From the NCBI RefSeq assembly GCF_001905725.1, contig NZ_LIWB01000005.1, forward strand, positions 372,001 through 436,000: a stretch of 64,000 nucleotides of DNA, given 5' to 3'. The notes under the pieces were generated by a model, which did no database searches, was not told the origin of the DNA, and was given only the letters and a program-made list of their open reading frames with translations. This document shows positions 54,349 through 63,293 of this stretch, piece after piece. A program made the translations under genes and the position numbers. The stretch comes from Streptomyces sp. CB02400 (GTDB lineage: Bacteria; Actinomycetota; Actinomycetes; Streptomycetales; Streptomycetaceae). Within the stretch, counting starts at the first letter, position 1. Every line of letters begins with the position of its first letter.

Positions 54349-55014
54349 ATGCGCGAGATCCTCGGAAGGCGACGCAGGCTCCTGTCCCGGCGCGGCGACG
54401 GAGGGCCCGATCTGATCGGCGCGGCCCTGACCTTCGCCACGGACTGGCAGTGGCCCGTACTCCCGGGCGTGGCGGCGGACCCGCAGGGCCGGTCCCGCTG
54501 CGCCTGCCCCGACCCCGAGTGCACGGTGCCGGGTGCCCACCCGTTCGACCCCGGCCTCCTCGCCGCCACCACCGACGCGCGCATGGTGCGCTGGTGGTGG
54601 GGGAACCGGCCGACGGCGCCGATCGTCCTCGCCACCGGAGGCAAGGCCCCCTGCGCGGTGTCCCTGCCCGCCCTGCCGGCCGCCCGCGCCCTCGCCGCGC
54701 TCGACCGGCGCGGCATGCGGCTCGGCCCGGTCGTCGCCTCGCCGGCCCGCTGGTCGATCCTGGTGAAGCCGTACTCCATGGAGCAGCTTGGCGAGCTGCT
54801 GTACGCCAAGGACTTCGTCCCCGGCTCCCTCCGCTTCCACGGCGGGGGCGGCTACCTCGCGCTGCCCCCGTCCGAGACCGCGCAGGGCGAGATCCGCTGG
54901 GAGCGCGCACCACTGCCCGGCTCGGCCTCGCCGTGGGTGCCCGACGTCGAGGCGGTGGTGGACGCCGTGGTCGACGCCCTCACTCGTACGGGTGTGAGCG
55001 CGCCCGAGATGTAG
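54349..55014 (+). CDS. Prim-pol-domain-like protein
   Basis: A 221-residue protein resembling the bifunctional DNA primase/polymerase N-terminal domain: AALTFATDWQWPVLPG at the start, CPDPECTVPGAHP with two cysteines, and a C-terminal GGGGYLALPPS. It lacks an obvious D-x-D catalytic pair, so a true primase activity is doubtful. Streptomycete chromosomes encode such stand-alone proteins of unknown role. An ATG at 54349 follows GGAAAGGAACGAGCG. The longer in-frame neighbour ending at 55337 is a shadow. Confidence 0.75.
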   Translation: MREILGRRRRLLSRRGDGGPDLIGAALTFATDWQWPVLPGVAADPQGRSRCACPDPECTVPGAHPFDPGLLAATTDARMVRWWWGNRPTAPIVLATGGKAPCAVSLPALPAARALAALDRRGMRLGPVVASPARWSILVKPYSMEQLGELLYAKDFVPGSLRFHGGGGYLALPPSETAQGEIRWERAPLPGSASPWVPDVEAVVDAVVDALTRTGVSAPEM

Positions 55015-55838
55015 CGGGTGCGCGCACGGCATCCTGGCCGGGGCGCGGTCTTCTCCTCCCGGACCGGGGTGTCCGCGCGCCTCGCGGGCGCCGTGGCGGC
55101 CTGCGCGGTGCGCGGTTGTGTGCTGCCGTGGCGGGGCCGGGGGGCACGCCTGCGGGGCCGGCCGGTGCGGCACGGCCCACCGCGCGCGGGACGCCAAGGT
55201 GCCGCTGCCGCCGACGAGGGTCACCCGTCCGGGCCCGGGCCCGGGGACCGGACCGGTTCCGTACGGCCCACCGCGCGCGCAGCGACGGCGTGATGCCGCC
55301 GTGCGGCGTGGCCCCGCGCTCTCCTCCCCTTCCCTGACGGCGTAGGGGCGCGGACCTGTGTGCCGGCGCAGGGGCAGGACCTCTGGGCGCGGACCCACCA
55401 CCGCAATGCCACCGGCGATGCCTGGAACGCCGTACCCGGCCTCATGGGATCCGGCGACGGACATGCCGCGCCGGGAACGGGTTGCCACGCACGAGACGCC
55501 GGGCCGACGCGGTCAGGGTGGTCGGGGTCGGCGCCGTGAGGGGACCGCAGCCGTTGCGCTCCGGAAGCAACTCGCTTATGGCGACGGGCGGTTGACGGAC
55601 GACCGCGTTCCGTGAGCGGCGGCCGACACGCAAAGACCCGGTTGCTGGCGACGGGGGATGCACCAGCAACCGGGCTACTGGAACGGTAACAAGAGATCGG
55701 CGGTTAGCAAATTCGATCTCGGCTTTTCCGGTCACCGACTGGCTTGCCCGCGCCGGGAGTTGCGCATGGGATCGATGGGGCGCGACAGGGCGGTTCCGCA
55801 GGCCGGGCGACCGGCGGAACCGGGGGTGCGGCCCGGCC
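55015..55838. other. Intergenic region (824 bp)
   Basis: This is very G+C-rich to about 55330 and A+T-richer near 55560-55740. I see no gene with normal codon bias. The structured element at 55630-55725 is the only clear signal. Confidence 0.5.
55630..55725. ncRNA. Candidate small structured RNA, strand uncertain
   Basis: Two hairpins: a 12-bp perfect stem (55637-55648 with 55663-55674, 14-nt loop) and a 7-bp stem GAGATCG/CGATCTC (55693-55699 with 55714-55720). On the minus strand the larger one is followed by TCTTT, like a terminator; on the plus strand the smaller one is followed by GGCTTTT. No Rfam family was recognised. Confidence 0.4.
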
Positions 55839-56804
55839 TCAGCTCAGCGTGACCTGGCGGTTCGTCAGACCGCCGCGCGCGCGGCGCTCGTCGGCGGTCA
55901 GCGGCGCGTCCGTGGCCAGCGCGGCGGCGAGCCGCTCGGCGAACTCGGCCGCCGGCTTCTCCACGTCCTCGGCGCCGACCCCGCTGGGCAGGTCCCAGAC
56001 CGGCACGGTGAGCCCGTGAGCGCGGAAGGAGCCCACGAGACGGGTGCCCTCACCGAGGGAGGAGCCACCCGCCGCGTGCAGCCGCGCGAGAGCGTCCAGA
56101 AGCTGCTCCTCGGGATGCGGCATGACCCACCGCAGATGGTTCTTCTCGGGCGTCTCGCACCAGTACGCGGAGTCCACGCCCGACAGCTTGACGGTCGGGA
56201 TGGCCGCGGCGTTGGCCCGCTCCAGGGAGGCGGTGACGTCCGGCGTGGCGTTCTCCGGGTCCGGGACCCAGAACTCGAACCCGCTGTGCACGACCGGCTC
56301 GAAAGCGCCCTCGGGGTCGAGCAGTTCCTGCAGTCGGGGACCGTCGGCGGGGGCGCGCCGGGCCTGCACCGGAGTGCCCGGGTCGGCGGCGAGCGCGCGC
56401 TGCAGGGTGTCGGCGAGGTCGCGGCTGATGTCGCCGGAGGAGGTGTCGTTCTGCAGGCCGAGCAGGACCGAGCCGTCGTCGCGGCGCAGGGCGGGCCAGG
56501 CCATCGGCAGCACCGTGGCCAGCGTGACCGACGGGACGCCCTCGGGCAGGCCGTCCTTGAGCGTCAGTTCGACGGTGGCGGCCGGCACCAGCTCGCGCAG
56601 CGCCACCCAGTCGCACTCGCCCGGCAGGCCCTCGAACGGGCGGTGCACCAGCTCGGTCACCGCGTGCGCGGCGGCGCGGCCGTGGCAGGCCTTGTAACGC
56701 CGGCCGCTGCCGCACGGGCAGGGCTCGCGGGCGCCGACGACCGGGATCTGCCCGTCCGTGAGCTGCGGGCGCTTGGCCTTCGTCTGGGGTCGCTTCTTGG
56801 CCAT
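55839..56804 (-). CDS. SEC-C motif protein, DUF5926 type
   Basis: A 321-residue cytoplasmic protein. It opens with a basic MAKKRPQTKAKRPQ tail and an N-terminal SEC-C zinc motif CPCGSGRRYKACHG (about 29-42), like the zinc-binding tail of SecA. The remaining domain is specific to actinobacteria and of unknown function. Near-consensus DnaA boxes lie in the upstream gap. Confidence 0.85.
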   Translation of the reverse strand: MAKKRPQTKAKRPQLTDGQIPVVGAREPCPCGSGRRYKACHGRAAAHAVTELVHRPFEGLPGECDWVALRELVPAATVELTLKDGLPEGVPSVTLATVLPMAWPALRRDDGSVLLGLQNDTSSGDISRDLADTLQRALAADPGTPVQARRAPADGPRLQELLDPEGAFEPVVHSGFEFWVPDPENATPDVTASLERANAAAIPTVKLSGVDSAYWCETPEKNHLRWVMPHPEEQLLDALARLHAAGGSSLGEGTRLVGSFRAHGLTVPVWDLPSGVGAEDVEKPAAEFAERLAAALATDAPLTADERRARGGLTNRQVTLS

Positions 56805-56879
56805 CGTGGGTGTCTCCCGGTTACGGCTCGTCTCGTACGGGCGCGAGCCTAGCCGTTCACACCACGGCCGGCGGGAACC

Positions 56880-56907
56880 TGTGGACGACGTGCCGACCTG
56901 TGGACAC
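56880..56907. other. Two near-consensus DnaA boxes
   Basis: TGTGGACGA (56880-56888) and TGTGGACAC (56899-56907) each differ from TGTGGACAA by one base and face the same way, 10 bp apart. They lie in the 151-bp gap upstream of the SEC-C gene. Confidence 0.5.
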
Positions 56908-56955
56908 CGGGGAGACCGCGCCGGACCGGCGCCGTCTCCCCGGCCGGGGCCGCCC

Positions 56956-57513
56956 TCAGTCCAGGTCGTCGAAGACGTCCGCGAAGTCCAGCCCGGGTAT
57001 GCGGGAGACCGCGGGCGCCGTCACCCGTGCGGCGAAGTCCTCGCGCCGGTGCCCGGCTCCGGCATCCGGGTCGTACACGTCGTCGTGGACGACGACCCAC
57101 ACCGTGACCTCGCCCGGCACCTCGTCGCGTACGCCCCAGTCGTCGGCCAGCGCGGTGATGATGTTCAGCCCCCGGCCGCCGTGCGCCGTGACCGACGGGG
57201 TGGCCGGAGCCGGGCGGGTCGGGCCGCCGCCGTCCGTGACCTCCACGACGAGCCGTCCGCACGGGTCCACCCGCCAGGCGGCGCGTACGTCCCCGTCCCC
57301 GGCCAGGGCGTCACCGAGCGGCCGGCCGTGTTTGCACGCGTTGCTCAGCAGCTCGGAAAGAATCAGTACGGCGTCGTCGATGACCGGGTCCGCCACACCG
57401 CCGTCGCGCAGCTGCGCGCGCATACGGCGCCTCGCCTGCCCCACGCCCGCAGGGCCGTGGGGCACGGCCATGCTCGACGACGTGGGCACCTCCTGTGCCA
57501 CCACCAACGCCAC
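56956..57513 (-). CDS. RsbW-like ATP-binding regulatory protein
   Basis: A 185-residue HATPase_c protein. The N-box is LSELLSNACKHG, the G1 region TDGGGPTRPA and the lid GGRGLNII. The C-terminal 40 residues are acidic and unlike RsbW. GTG at 57513 is chosen because AAGGAGG lies 7 nt before it. Streptomycetes have many such paralogues; together with the RsbW-like gene at 50212 and the PP2C phosphatase at 52330 it gives three partner-switch-type genes within 7 kb. Confidence 0.87.
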   Translation of the reverse strand: MALVVAQEVPTSSSMAVPHGPAGVGQARRRMRAQLRDGGVADPVIDDAVLILSELLSNACKHGRPLGDALAGDGDVRAAWRVDPCGRLVVEVTDGGGPTRPAPATPSVTAHGGRGLNIITALADDWGVRDEVPGEVTVWVVVHDDVYDPDAGAGHRREDFAARVTAPAVSRIPGLDFADVFDDLD

Positions 57514-57766
57514 CCCCGAGACCTCCTTCGCCCCACGCCACGGTGTGGATGCCCCATGGGCCCGAACCGGAAACCGGTCGATCCGTGAGCGGTGACGCAC
57601 TCCAAGCGATCGAACACGCACCGAACGCGCCGGAGCACTCCCCGTAGCCGTGTGGCTGGATCTCGTCGCTGTGGCCGAGATGTGAGGATGCGCCGGGATC
57701 GGGCACGGGGTCAAGGCTTGTGCGCACTGCTCCTGGGGCCGGTGGGGCGGGTGGTGCGCCGCGCGG

Positions 57767-58597
57767 TCAGCGGCCGAGCTGATCGAGCACCGCGCGGGGG
57801 CGGTTGGTGATGATGGCGTCCACGCCGAGACGCACACAGAGGTCCACGTCCTCCGGTTCGTTCACGGTCCACACGTGCACCTGGTGCCCGGACTGCTTCA
57901 GGCGCTCGATGTACGCGGGGTGGCTGCGCACGATGCGGATCGAGGGCCCCGCGATCCGCACGCCGGCGGGCAGGCGTCCGTCGCGCAGCCGCGGCGAGAC
58001 GAACTGCATCAGATAGACCGTGGGCAGCGTCGGCGAGGCGGCACGCACGCGGTGCAGCGACCGCGCGGAGAAACTCATCACGCGCACCGGGGAGTCCTCC
58101 GCTGCGGCGGGCGCGTCGAGACCGAACCGCTTGAGCAGGAGCAGCAGCCGCTCCTCCACCTGTCCCGCCCACCGCGTGGGGTGTTTGGTCTCGATCGCCA
58201 GCTCGACCCGGCGCCCGGCGTCGGAGACCAGCTCCAGCAGCCGCTCCAGGGTGAGGACGGAGGTGGCCTCCCGGTCCTCCGGGCGGTGCTCCCAGTCGGG
58301 CTCCTCGACGCGCGGCCCCCCGAAGGCGTCACGGCTCTTCCAGGAGCCGAAGTCCAGGGCGGTCAGATCGGAGAGCTCGAGCGCCGACACCGCACCGCGC
58401 CCGTTGGACGTACGGTTGACGCGACGGTCGTGAACGCACACAAGGTGGCCGTCGGCGGTCAGGCGCACATCGCATTCGAGCGCGTCCGCACCGTCCTCGA
58501 TCGCTTTGCGGTACGCGGCCAGGGTGTGCTCGGGGGCGTCCTCGGAGGCCCCCCGGTGCGCGACGACTTGGGTCAGGTGCTGCCGTGCGTGGGTCAC
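57767..58597 (-). CDS. Glycerophosphodiester phosphodiesterase
   Basis: A 276-residue GDPD-family TIM-barrel enzyme hydrolysing glycerophosphodiesters to glycerol 3-phosphate and an alcohol. The catalytic region reads AHRGASEDAPEHTLAAY near residues 13-29, then ECDVRLTADGHLVCVHD, and later WTVNEPEDVDLCVRLGVDAIITN. It has no signal peptide, so it is probably cytoplasmic. The start is a GTG without a clear ribosome site. Confidence 0.92.
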   Translation of the reverse strand: MTHARQHLTQVVAHRGASEDAPEHTLAAYRKAIEDGADALECDVRLTADGHLVCVHDRRVNRTSNGRGAVSALELSDLTALDFGSWKSRDAFGGPRVEEPDWEHRPEDREATSVLTLERLLELVSDAGRRVELAIETKHPTRWAGQVEERLLLLLKRFGLDAPAAAEDSPVRVMSFSARSLHRVRAASPTLPTVYLMQFVSPRLRDGRLPAGVRIAGPSIRIVRSHPAYIERLKQSGHQVHVWTVNEPEDVDLCVRLGVDAIITNRPRAVLDQLGR

Positions 58598-58885
58598 CGC
58601 GTCATGGTGCCACCGTGCACGGGTAGACGGGTGCTCGGAGTGGAGTGAACGGTGTCGCCGTCCGGTCGGAGGCATCGAGTGGCGTGCCTTACGTGAGTAA
58701 TGCCCTATATAAAGAATGGCCCCGGACCCACAGGAACGGCTTATGGTGCCCTGACGGCCCGTGGGAAAAGCTGACGTCATACAAAGAGACATGCACAGCT
58801 GCATCGCGCCGGACTCGTGGACGGGCGTGAACGAGCGTGACCGAGTGCGACCGACAACAACAGCCGTGGATCGAGGAGAGAAGCT
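58598..58885. promoter_or_regulatory. Divergent GDPD / HtrA-like protease promoter region
   Basis: A TATATAAA stretch at 58706-58713 is an unusually good -10 box for this genome and probably serves the protease gene, leaving a leader of about 165 nt. -35 matches are weak. Confidence 0.45.
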
Positions 58886-60421
58886 GTGAGCACCGAGAAC
58901 GAGGGCACCGCGGTACCCCCGGCGCCGTCCGCACCGCCGCCCGCGCCGGTGGATGCTCCCGCTGCTCCGGCGCACCAGGGGCACCCCGCCCCGGGAGCGG
59001 CTCCGGAACCGGCCCCGTCCGCGCCGCCGCAGGCACCCGCACAGCACGCCGACCAGGGATACGGCTCCGACCCCCAGACCCCGGTGAGCGAAACCGGCTG
59101 GGACCCGCACGGCGCTCACGGTACTCACAGTGCTCACGGCGCCCACGGAGGCCAGGACCCCACCCCTCCCTCCTCCGCCCCTGACGCCTCCTGGCCCCCG
59201 CCCCCGCCGCCGTCCACCCCGTCGTACGGCGGTGGCGGTGACGGCGGCGCCGGGCACGGTTCGGGCGGCTGGGGCTCCTCCTACCAGCAGCCGGCGCCGA
59301 AGAACGGCGGCGGGCGCGGCCGTCTGCTCGCCGCGGTCCTGGTGGCCGCGCTGGTCGCGGGCGGCGCGGGCGGCGGCCTCGGCTACACGCTGGCCAAGGA
59401 GAACGACAGCAACGGCTCGACGACCGTCTCGGCGTCCACCAGCGGCGGCAACGTGAAGCGCGACCCGGGCACGGTCGCCGCCGTGGCCGCCAAGGCGCTG
59501 CCGAGCACGGTCACCATCGAGGCCGAGAGCAGCAGCGGCGAGGGCGGCACCGGCACGGGCTTCGTCTTCGACAAAGAGGGCCACATCGTCACCAACAACC
59601 ACGTCGTGGCCGAGGCCGTCGACGGCGGCAAGGTGACGGCGACCTTCCCCGACGGCAAGAAGTACGACGCCGAGGTGGTCGGACACGCACAGGGCTACGA
59701 CGTCGCGGTCATCAAGCTGAACGACGCCCCCTCGGACCTGAAGCCCCTCCCCCTGGGCAACTCCGACGAGGTGGCCGTCGGCGACTCGACGATCGCGATC
59801 GGCGCGCCCTTCGGCCTGTCCAACACGGTGACGACGGGCATCATCAGCGCGAAGAACCGCCCGGTCGCCTCCAGCGACGGCAGCGGCAGCCAGGCGTCGT
59901 ACATGAGCGCCCTGCAGACCGACGCGTCCATCAACCCGGGCAACTCCGGCGGTCCGCTGCTCGACGCGCAGGGCAACGTGATCGGCATCAACTCCGCGAT
60001 CCAGTCCACCAGCAACGGTGGCTTCGGCACGGGACAGGCCGGCTCGATCGGCCTGGGCTTCGCCATCCCGATCAACCAGGCCAAGTACGTCGCCCAGGAA
60101 CTGATCGAGACGGGCAAGCCGGTGTACGCCAAGATCGGCGCGTCGGTCTCCCTGGAGGACGCGACGGGCGGCGCGAAGATCACCGAGCAGGGCGCGGGCG
60201 GCTCCGAGCCCGTCGACCCCGGCGGCCCCGCCGACAAGGCCGGCCTGCAGCCCGGCGACGTCATCACCAAGCTCGACGACCGGGTCATCGACTCCGGCCC
60301 CACCCTGATCGGCGAGATCTGGACCCACAAGCCGGGCGACGAGGTCACGATCACCTACGAGCGCGACGGCAAGGAACACACCGCGGAACTCACCCTGGGC
60401 TCCCGCGTGGGCGACAGCTGA
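58886..60421 (+). CDS. Membrane-anchored HtrA-like serine protease with PDZ domain
   Basis: A 511-residue trypsin-like protease. A proline/alanine/histidine-rich cytoplasmic region of about 140 residues is followed by one transmembrane helix (about 145-170). The extracytoplasmic protease domain has His239 (TNNHVV), Asp272 (YDVAVIKL) and Ser354 (PGNSGGPLLD). A C-terminal PDZ domain (about 420-505) includes AGLQPGDVITKLDD. This is the HtrA/DegP/PepD architecture for envelope protein quality control. GGAGAG precedes the GTG. Confidence 0.93.
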   Translation: MSTENEGTAVPPAPSAPPPAPVDAPAAPAHQGHPAPGAAPEPAPSAPPQAPAQHADQGYGSDPQTPVSETGWDPHGAHGTHSAHGAHGGQDPTPPSSAPDASWPPPPPPSTPSYGGGGDGGAGHGSGGWGSSYQQPAPKNGGGRGRLLAAVLVAALVAGGAGGGLGYTLAKENDSNGSTTVSASTSGGNVKRDPGTVAAVAAKALPSTVTIEAESSSGEGGTGTGFVFDKEGHIVTNNHVVAEAVDGGKVTATFPDGKKYDAEVVGHAQGYDVAVIKLNDAPSDLKPLPLGNSDEVAVGDSTIAIGAPFGLSNTVTTGIISAKNRPVASSDGSGSQASYMSALQTDASINPGNSGGPLLDAQGNVIGINSAIQSTSNGGFGTGQAGSIGLGFAIPINQAKYVAQELIETGKPVYAKIGASVSLEDATGGAKITEQGAGGSEPVDPGGPADKAGLQPGDVITKLDDRVIDSGPTLIGEIWTHKPGDEVTITYERDGKEHTAELTLGSRVGDS

Positions 60422-60485
60422 CCTCACCCGCGGACCCCGAACCCGTTACCCTTGTCCCCGCGCCGCCGATCACCGGCCGGCGCGG

Positions 60486-60572
60486 GGAGGCGTGCCCGAG
60501 CGGCCGAAGGGAACGGTCTTGAAAACCGTCGTGGCAGCGATGTCACCGTGGGTTCAAATCCCACCGCCTCCG
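60486..60572 (+). tRNA. tRNA-Ser (UGA anticodon)
   Basis: An 87-nt class II tRNA. The acceptor stem pairs GGAGGCG with CGCCTCC (60565-60571), and discriminator G is at 60572. The anticodon loop is CTTGAAA with anticodon TGA at 60520-60522, reading UCA. The variable arm is long, as in all tRNA-Ser, and the T-loop is GGTTCAAATCCC. The 3' CCA is not encoded. Confidence 0.97.
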
Positions 60573-60649
60573 CGCGATGAGCAGTGAGAACGGCCCCCGA
60601 CCAGGTGCGCGGTCGGGGGCCGTTGTGCGTTGTGGTGCTCGTGCGCGCT

Positions 60650-61129
60650 TCAGCGGGTGGGGGTGTCGCTGGATATCGTCAGGTCTGATCTTGCTGCTTC
60701 ATGGAGGACGTTCAGCGCCTCCACCAAGGGGATCGGGCGAAGTTCGGCTGTTCCGTTCGAGGGGACGCGCGCTGTTCTGAGGAGTTCCCAGGTCCGCTGG
60801 TTGACGGCGTGTGCGGCGGTGGCGGCCCTGTCGTCGCTCAGCAGGACGAAGGTCTCGAAGAGGATCGATCTCTTCTTCTCGTTCCCCTCCATCTCGGTCA
60901 GCGCGTCAGACGGGTCCTTCCCCTGGTCACGGGCCCGCCCGGCGTCCATGGCGGCCCTCTGGATCTCCTTGATGCACGACACGTACTCGATGTATGTGTC
61001 GAGTTTTCGCTCGTCCCACCGGGTGGCCATCAGGTGCCGCAGCTTTGTCCGCTCGGCCATGGCCGTTGCGAAGTAGGACGTCAGGGCGCCGATGAGGACG
61101 CCGACCAAGGTGATGATCTGGGTGGCCAT
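60650..61129 (-). CDS. Membrane-anchored helical protein of unknown function
   Basis: A 159-residue protein with an N-terminal transmembrane helix (IITLVGVLIGALTSYFATAM) and a long helical cytoplasmic domain rich in Arg, Glu and Ala. Similar small proteins occur in streptomycete accessory DNA. It lies right after tRNA-Ser on the opposite strand. ATG at 61129 has no strong ribosome site. I do not recognise the family. Confidence 0.65.
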   Translation of the reverse strand: MATQIITLVGVLIGALTSYFATAMAERTKLRHLMATRWDERKLDTYIEYVSCIKEIQRAAMDAGRARDQGKDPSDALTEMEGNEKKRSILFETFVLLSDDRAATAAHAVNQRTWELLRTARVPSNGTAELRPIPLVEALNVLHEAARSDLTISSDTPTR

Positions 61130-61176
61130 GCCGGACAACGTACCCGCGCGGGAACCTGCCGGCCGGGGAGTGTGGG

Positions 61177-62427
61177 TCAGGGGCGTTCGCGGGTGGCCGG
61201 GTTGTTCAGGCAGAGGGCGATGTTGCGGACCGCCGCGGTGAGTTCCTCGATCACCCGGGCCGCCTGCTCGGCGTTGTGGAAGGACGGGCTTCCTGTCAGC
61301 GCCAGGTCCAGTTCCTGCGCGGACCGGAGGGCCGGCCCGAGGCCTTCGAGGGAAGGGGAGGCGGTGGCGGGCGCCTCGGCCGGCGCGGTGGCGGGCACGC
61401 TCGTACCGGCCGCGGGAAGAGGTCCGGGTGTCGTCGGGTCCGCCGCGGGTGTGCCGGAGGCCGCGGGTGCCGGCTGGTGTGCAGGCTCGGGCGCGGCCGG
61501 GGGCGCCGACGGGGCGGTCGGCGGTGTGCCGGTCCCCGGGTCTGCCCGGCGTCCGTCGAACGGGGTGGGGAAGGCGCCGAAGTCGCCGGTCACGGAGGCG
61601 CATTCCTCCGCCTCCGGCCGGTGCGGGTCCTGGGGGGTCCGCCGGTCGTGCGGGGACACGTCCGGCGCGTGGCGCGTGCGGGGGAGTACGAAGTGCTCGA
61701 AACCCGGGAACGAGGGAGTGGCGGGGTGGGCGGAGGAGCGCGGGTTGTACTCGGCCTGCCACTGCATGCGGTAGCGGTCGACCTGGTCGGCGCAGGCCGT
61801 GCGGGCGTGGAAGACGGCTGTGTCCTCCCCCAGGTCCGGGTACCAGAGGTTCGGGCCCGGGAAGCGCACGGTCCGCACCCGCGGCCTGATCGGCTCGGCG
61901 CACCCCATGCAGCAGCCCTCCGGCACCATGAGCGGGATGCCGCCGTCCTGTTCCGGCCAGCGGGGGCCGCCCTCCCAGCGGTACTCCCCGTGGTGGCAGG
62001 GCGGCAGCTCGCCGCAGGCGCGGCAGACGGCGTAGTGCTCGGGGAGGACCCGCCAGTCGTGGCTGGCGGGAGCGCACCAGTGCTTCGGTGTGGAGCGGGG
62101 CAGGTTCTCGTTGCGCAGCACCAGCACCACCGGGCGCTTGTAGAACTCGGCCCGCTCGGGGGCCGGTTTGACCGCCTGGTTGTTGGCCCGCCGCAGTTCG
62201 TTGGCGTGCCACCACAGTTCCACGTGGTCGCGCCAGGCCTTCTCGTAGGAGTCCGGCCACCAGTTGCTCGGGTAGCCGTTGATCTCCAGGATGCGCCACC
62301 CCTGCCGGTCCAGTACCACGATGGAGCCGGCTCGCAGTCGCATGTGCGTTCCGTTGTCCCCCTCGTCCGGCCAGTCGTGACGGCCGATACGAGTGGGCTG
62401 GTCTGGGAGCCACCTGCGAACCTGCAT
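61177..62427 (-). CDS. Hypothetical protein with cysteine clusters and a Pro/Ala linker
   Basis: A 416-residue protein of unknown function. The N-terminal half has an SH3-like start (GSIVVLDRQGWRILEING) and two zinc-like clusters, CRACGELPPCHH and CCMGCAEP. A Pro/Ala/Thr-rich linker (about 270-350) and a helical C-terminus follow. GAGGAG lies six bases before the ATG at 62427. Gene type and position fit an integrated-element cargo. Confidence 0.65.
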   Translation of the reverse strand: MQVRRWLPDQPTRIGRHDWPDEGDNGTHMRLRAGSIVVLDRQGWRILEINGYPSNWWPDSYEKAWRDHVELWWHANELRRANNQAVKPAPERAEFYKRPVVLVLRNENLPRSTPKHWCAPASHDWRVLPEHYAVCRACGELPPCHHGEYRWEGGPRWPEQDGGIPLMVPEGCCMGCAEPIRPRVRTVRFPGPNLWYPDLGEDTAVFHARTACADQVDRYRMQWQAEYNPRSSAHPATPSFPGFEHFVLPRTRHAPDVSPHDRRTPQDPHRPEAEECASVTGDFGAFPTPFDGRRADPGTGTPPTAPSAPPAAPEPAHQPAPAASGTPAADPTTPGPLPAAGTSVPATAPAEAPATASPSLEGLGPALRSAQELDLALTGSPSFHNAEQAARVIEELTAAVRNIALCLNNPATRERP

Positions 62428-62733
62428 GTCATGCTCCTCGGCAACGAAACTTCATAGTTTCAACTGGGGCAGTGGGCAACATTCTGAACAATCAGGACGT
62501 TTGGGGCGCTGTAGACACGCGCACGCTGCTGATAGCAGGTGATCGAAAACGTCTTCCGCGGCATCGTTTTCTTTCGTCCGGCCCCCTGTCACCAGGCTTT
62601 TTCGGATCTCGGGCCGTCGTCGGGGGTGGACTTCGCAGAGGCCGGGGCAGCGGCTTCGTACCCCGGTGACGGGGCCTGACACTCACCCGTACGTGTGATG
62701 ACGTTCAGGCTGTCGCCACTCCGTACGTGTGCA
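62428..62733. other. Intergenic region (306 bp)
   Basis: It holds the promoter of the 416-residue gene on the minus strand and is A+T-richer than flanking DNA near 62460-62580. A 76-codon frame on the minus strand (62452-62682) lacks a ribosome site and family resemblance, so it is not called. Confidence 0.45.
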
Positions 62734-63246
62734 TCACCTCGCGGGACCGTCACCCCGCGCGCCCGGAACGAGTCCGAGCGGCGGCCTCTGGAGCTCTTCG
62801 TCCTCGGCCAGCCGTTCCCAGGGCAGGTCCCGCAGTGAGGGCTCCGTGTCGCAGCCGGACGGTACGCGCGGGGAGGGCTGGAACCAGACGACGGTGAGGC
62901 GGGAGCGGTACAGGGAGCGGTCGTGGGCCGGGTCGAGTGCCTCGGACCGGAAGCTGCCGACGCACGTCACGGCGGGCAGCACCTCCACGGGGCCGAAGGC
63001 ACCCGCGTACTGGTCGGGGTACTCGCGCGGGGGCGGGATCAGGTGGACCGGAGTGCCGGGGAAGGCGCGCTCGGCGGACCGGAGCAGCCAGTCGATCGTC
63101 CTGTCGTTGAGGGGTTTGCACGGGTAGCCCTCGAGCAGCCCGCCGTACGTCGACGACATCCGCAGCTCGCAGAGGTCGACCGAACGGCCGGAGCCGAGGT
63201 GGACGCGGGCGAGTGACATGGTCGGAGCTTTGGAGCGGTGGTGCAT
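62734..63246 (-). CDS. Hypothetical protein next to prim-pol
   Basis: A 170-residue protein containing SSTYGGLLEGYPCKPLNDRTI, HLIPPPREYPDQYAGAFGPV and TVVWFQPS. I do not recognise it by name, but proteins with this look accompany prim-pol genes in streptomycete accessory regions. The start is uncertain (63246 or 63219); 63219 has no ribosome site. It lies 47 bp after the prim-pol stop, so the two are probably co-transcribed. Confidence 0.65.
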   Translation of the reverse strand: MHHRSKAPTMSLARVHLGSGRSVDLCELRMSSTYGGLLEGYPCKPLNDRTIDWLLRSAERAFPGTPVHLIPPPREYPDQYAGAFGPVEVLPAVTCVGSFRSEALDPAHDRSLYRSRLTVVWFQPSPRVPSGCDTEPSLRDLPWERLAEDEELQRPPLGLVPGARGDGPAR

Positions 63247-63293
63247 CGGGGTCTTTCGGTTCTCAGGGAGGAGGGAGCACGGGCGGGGGGTGG

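Noticed and set aside
53845..55488. Extension of the PP2C frame far upstream
   Set aside because: The added residues are low-complexity shadow sequence overlapping the prim-pol gene on the other strand; the phosphatase domains end well inside 53844.
55630..55725. 6C RNA family
   Set aside because: Neither loop contains a run of six or more cytosines as the family requires (the longest is five).
55442..55735. A 97-codon minus-strand frame over the candidate RNA
   Set aside because: Composition is not coding-like and it would read through both hairpins.
62452..62682. A 76-codon minus-strand frame with several cysteines
   Set aside because: No ribosome site or related family known to me; it overlaps the probable promoter of the downstream gene.
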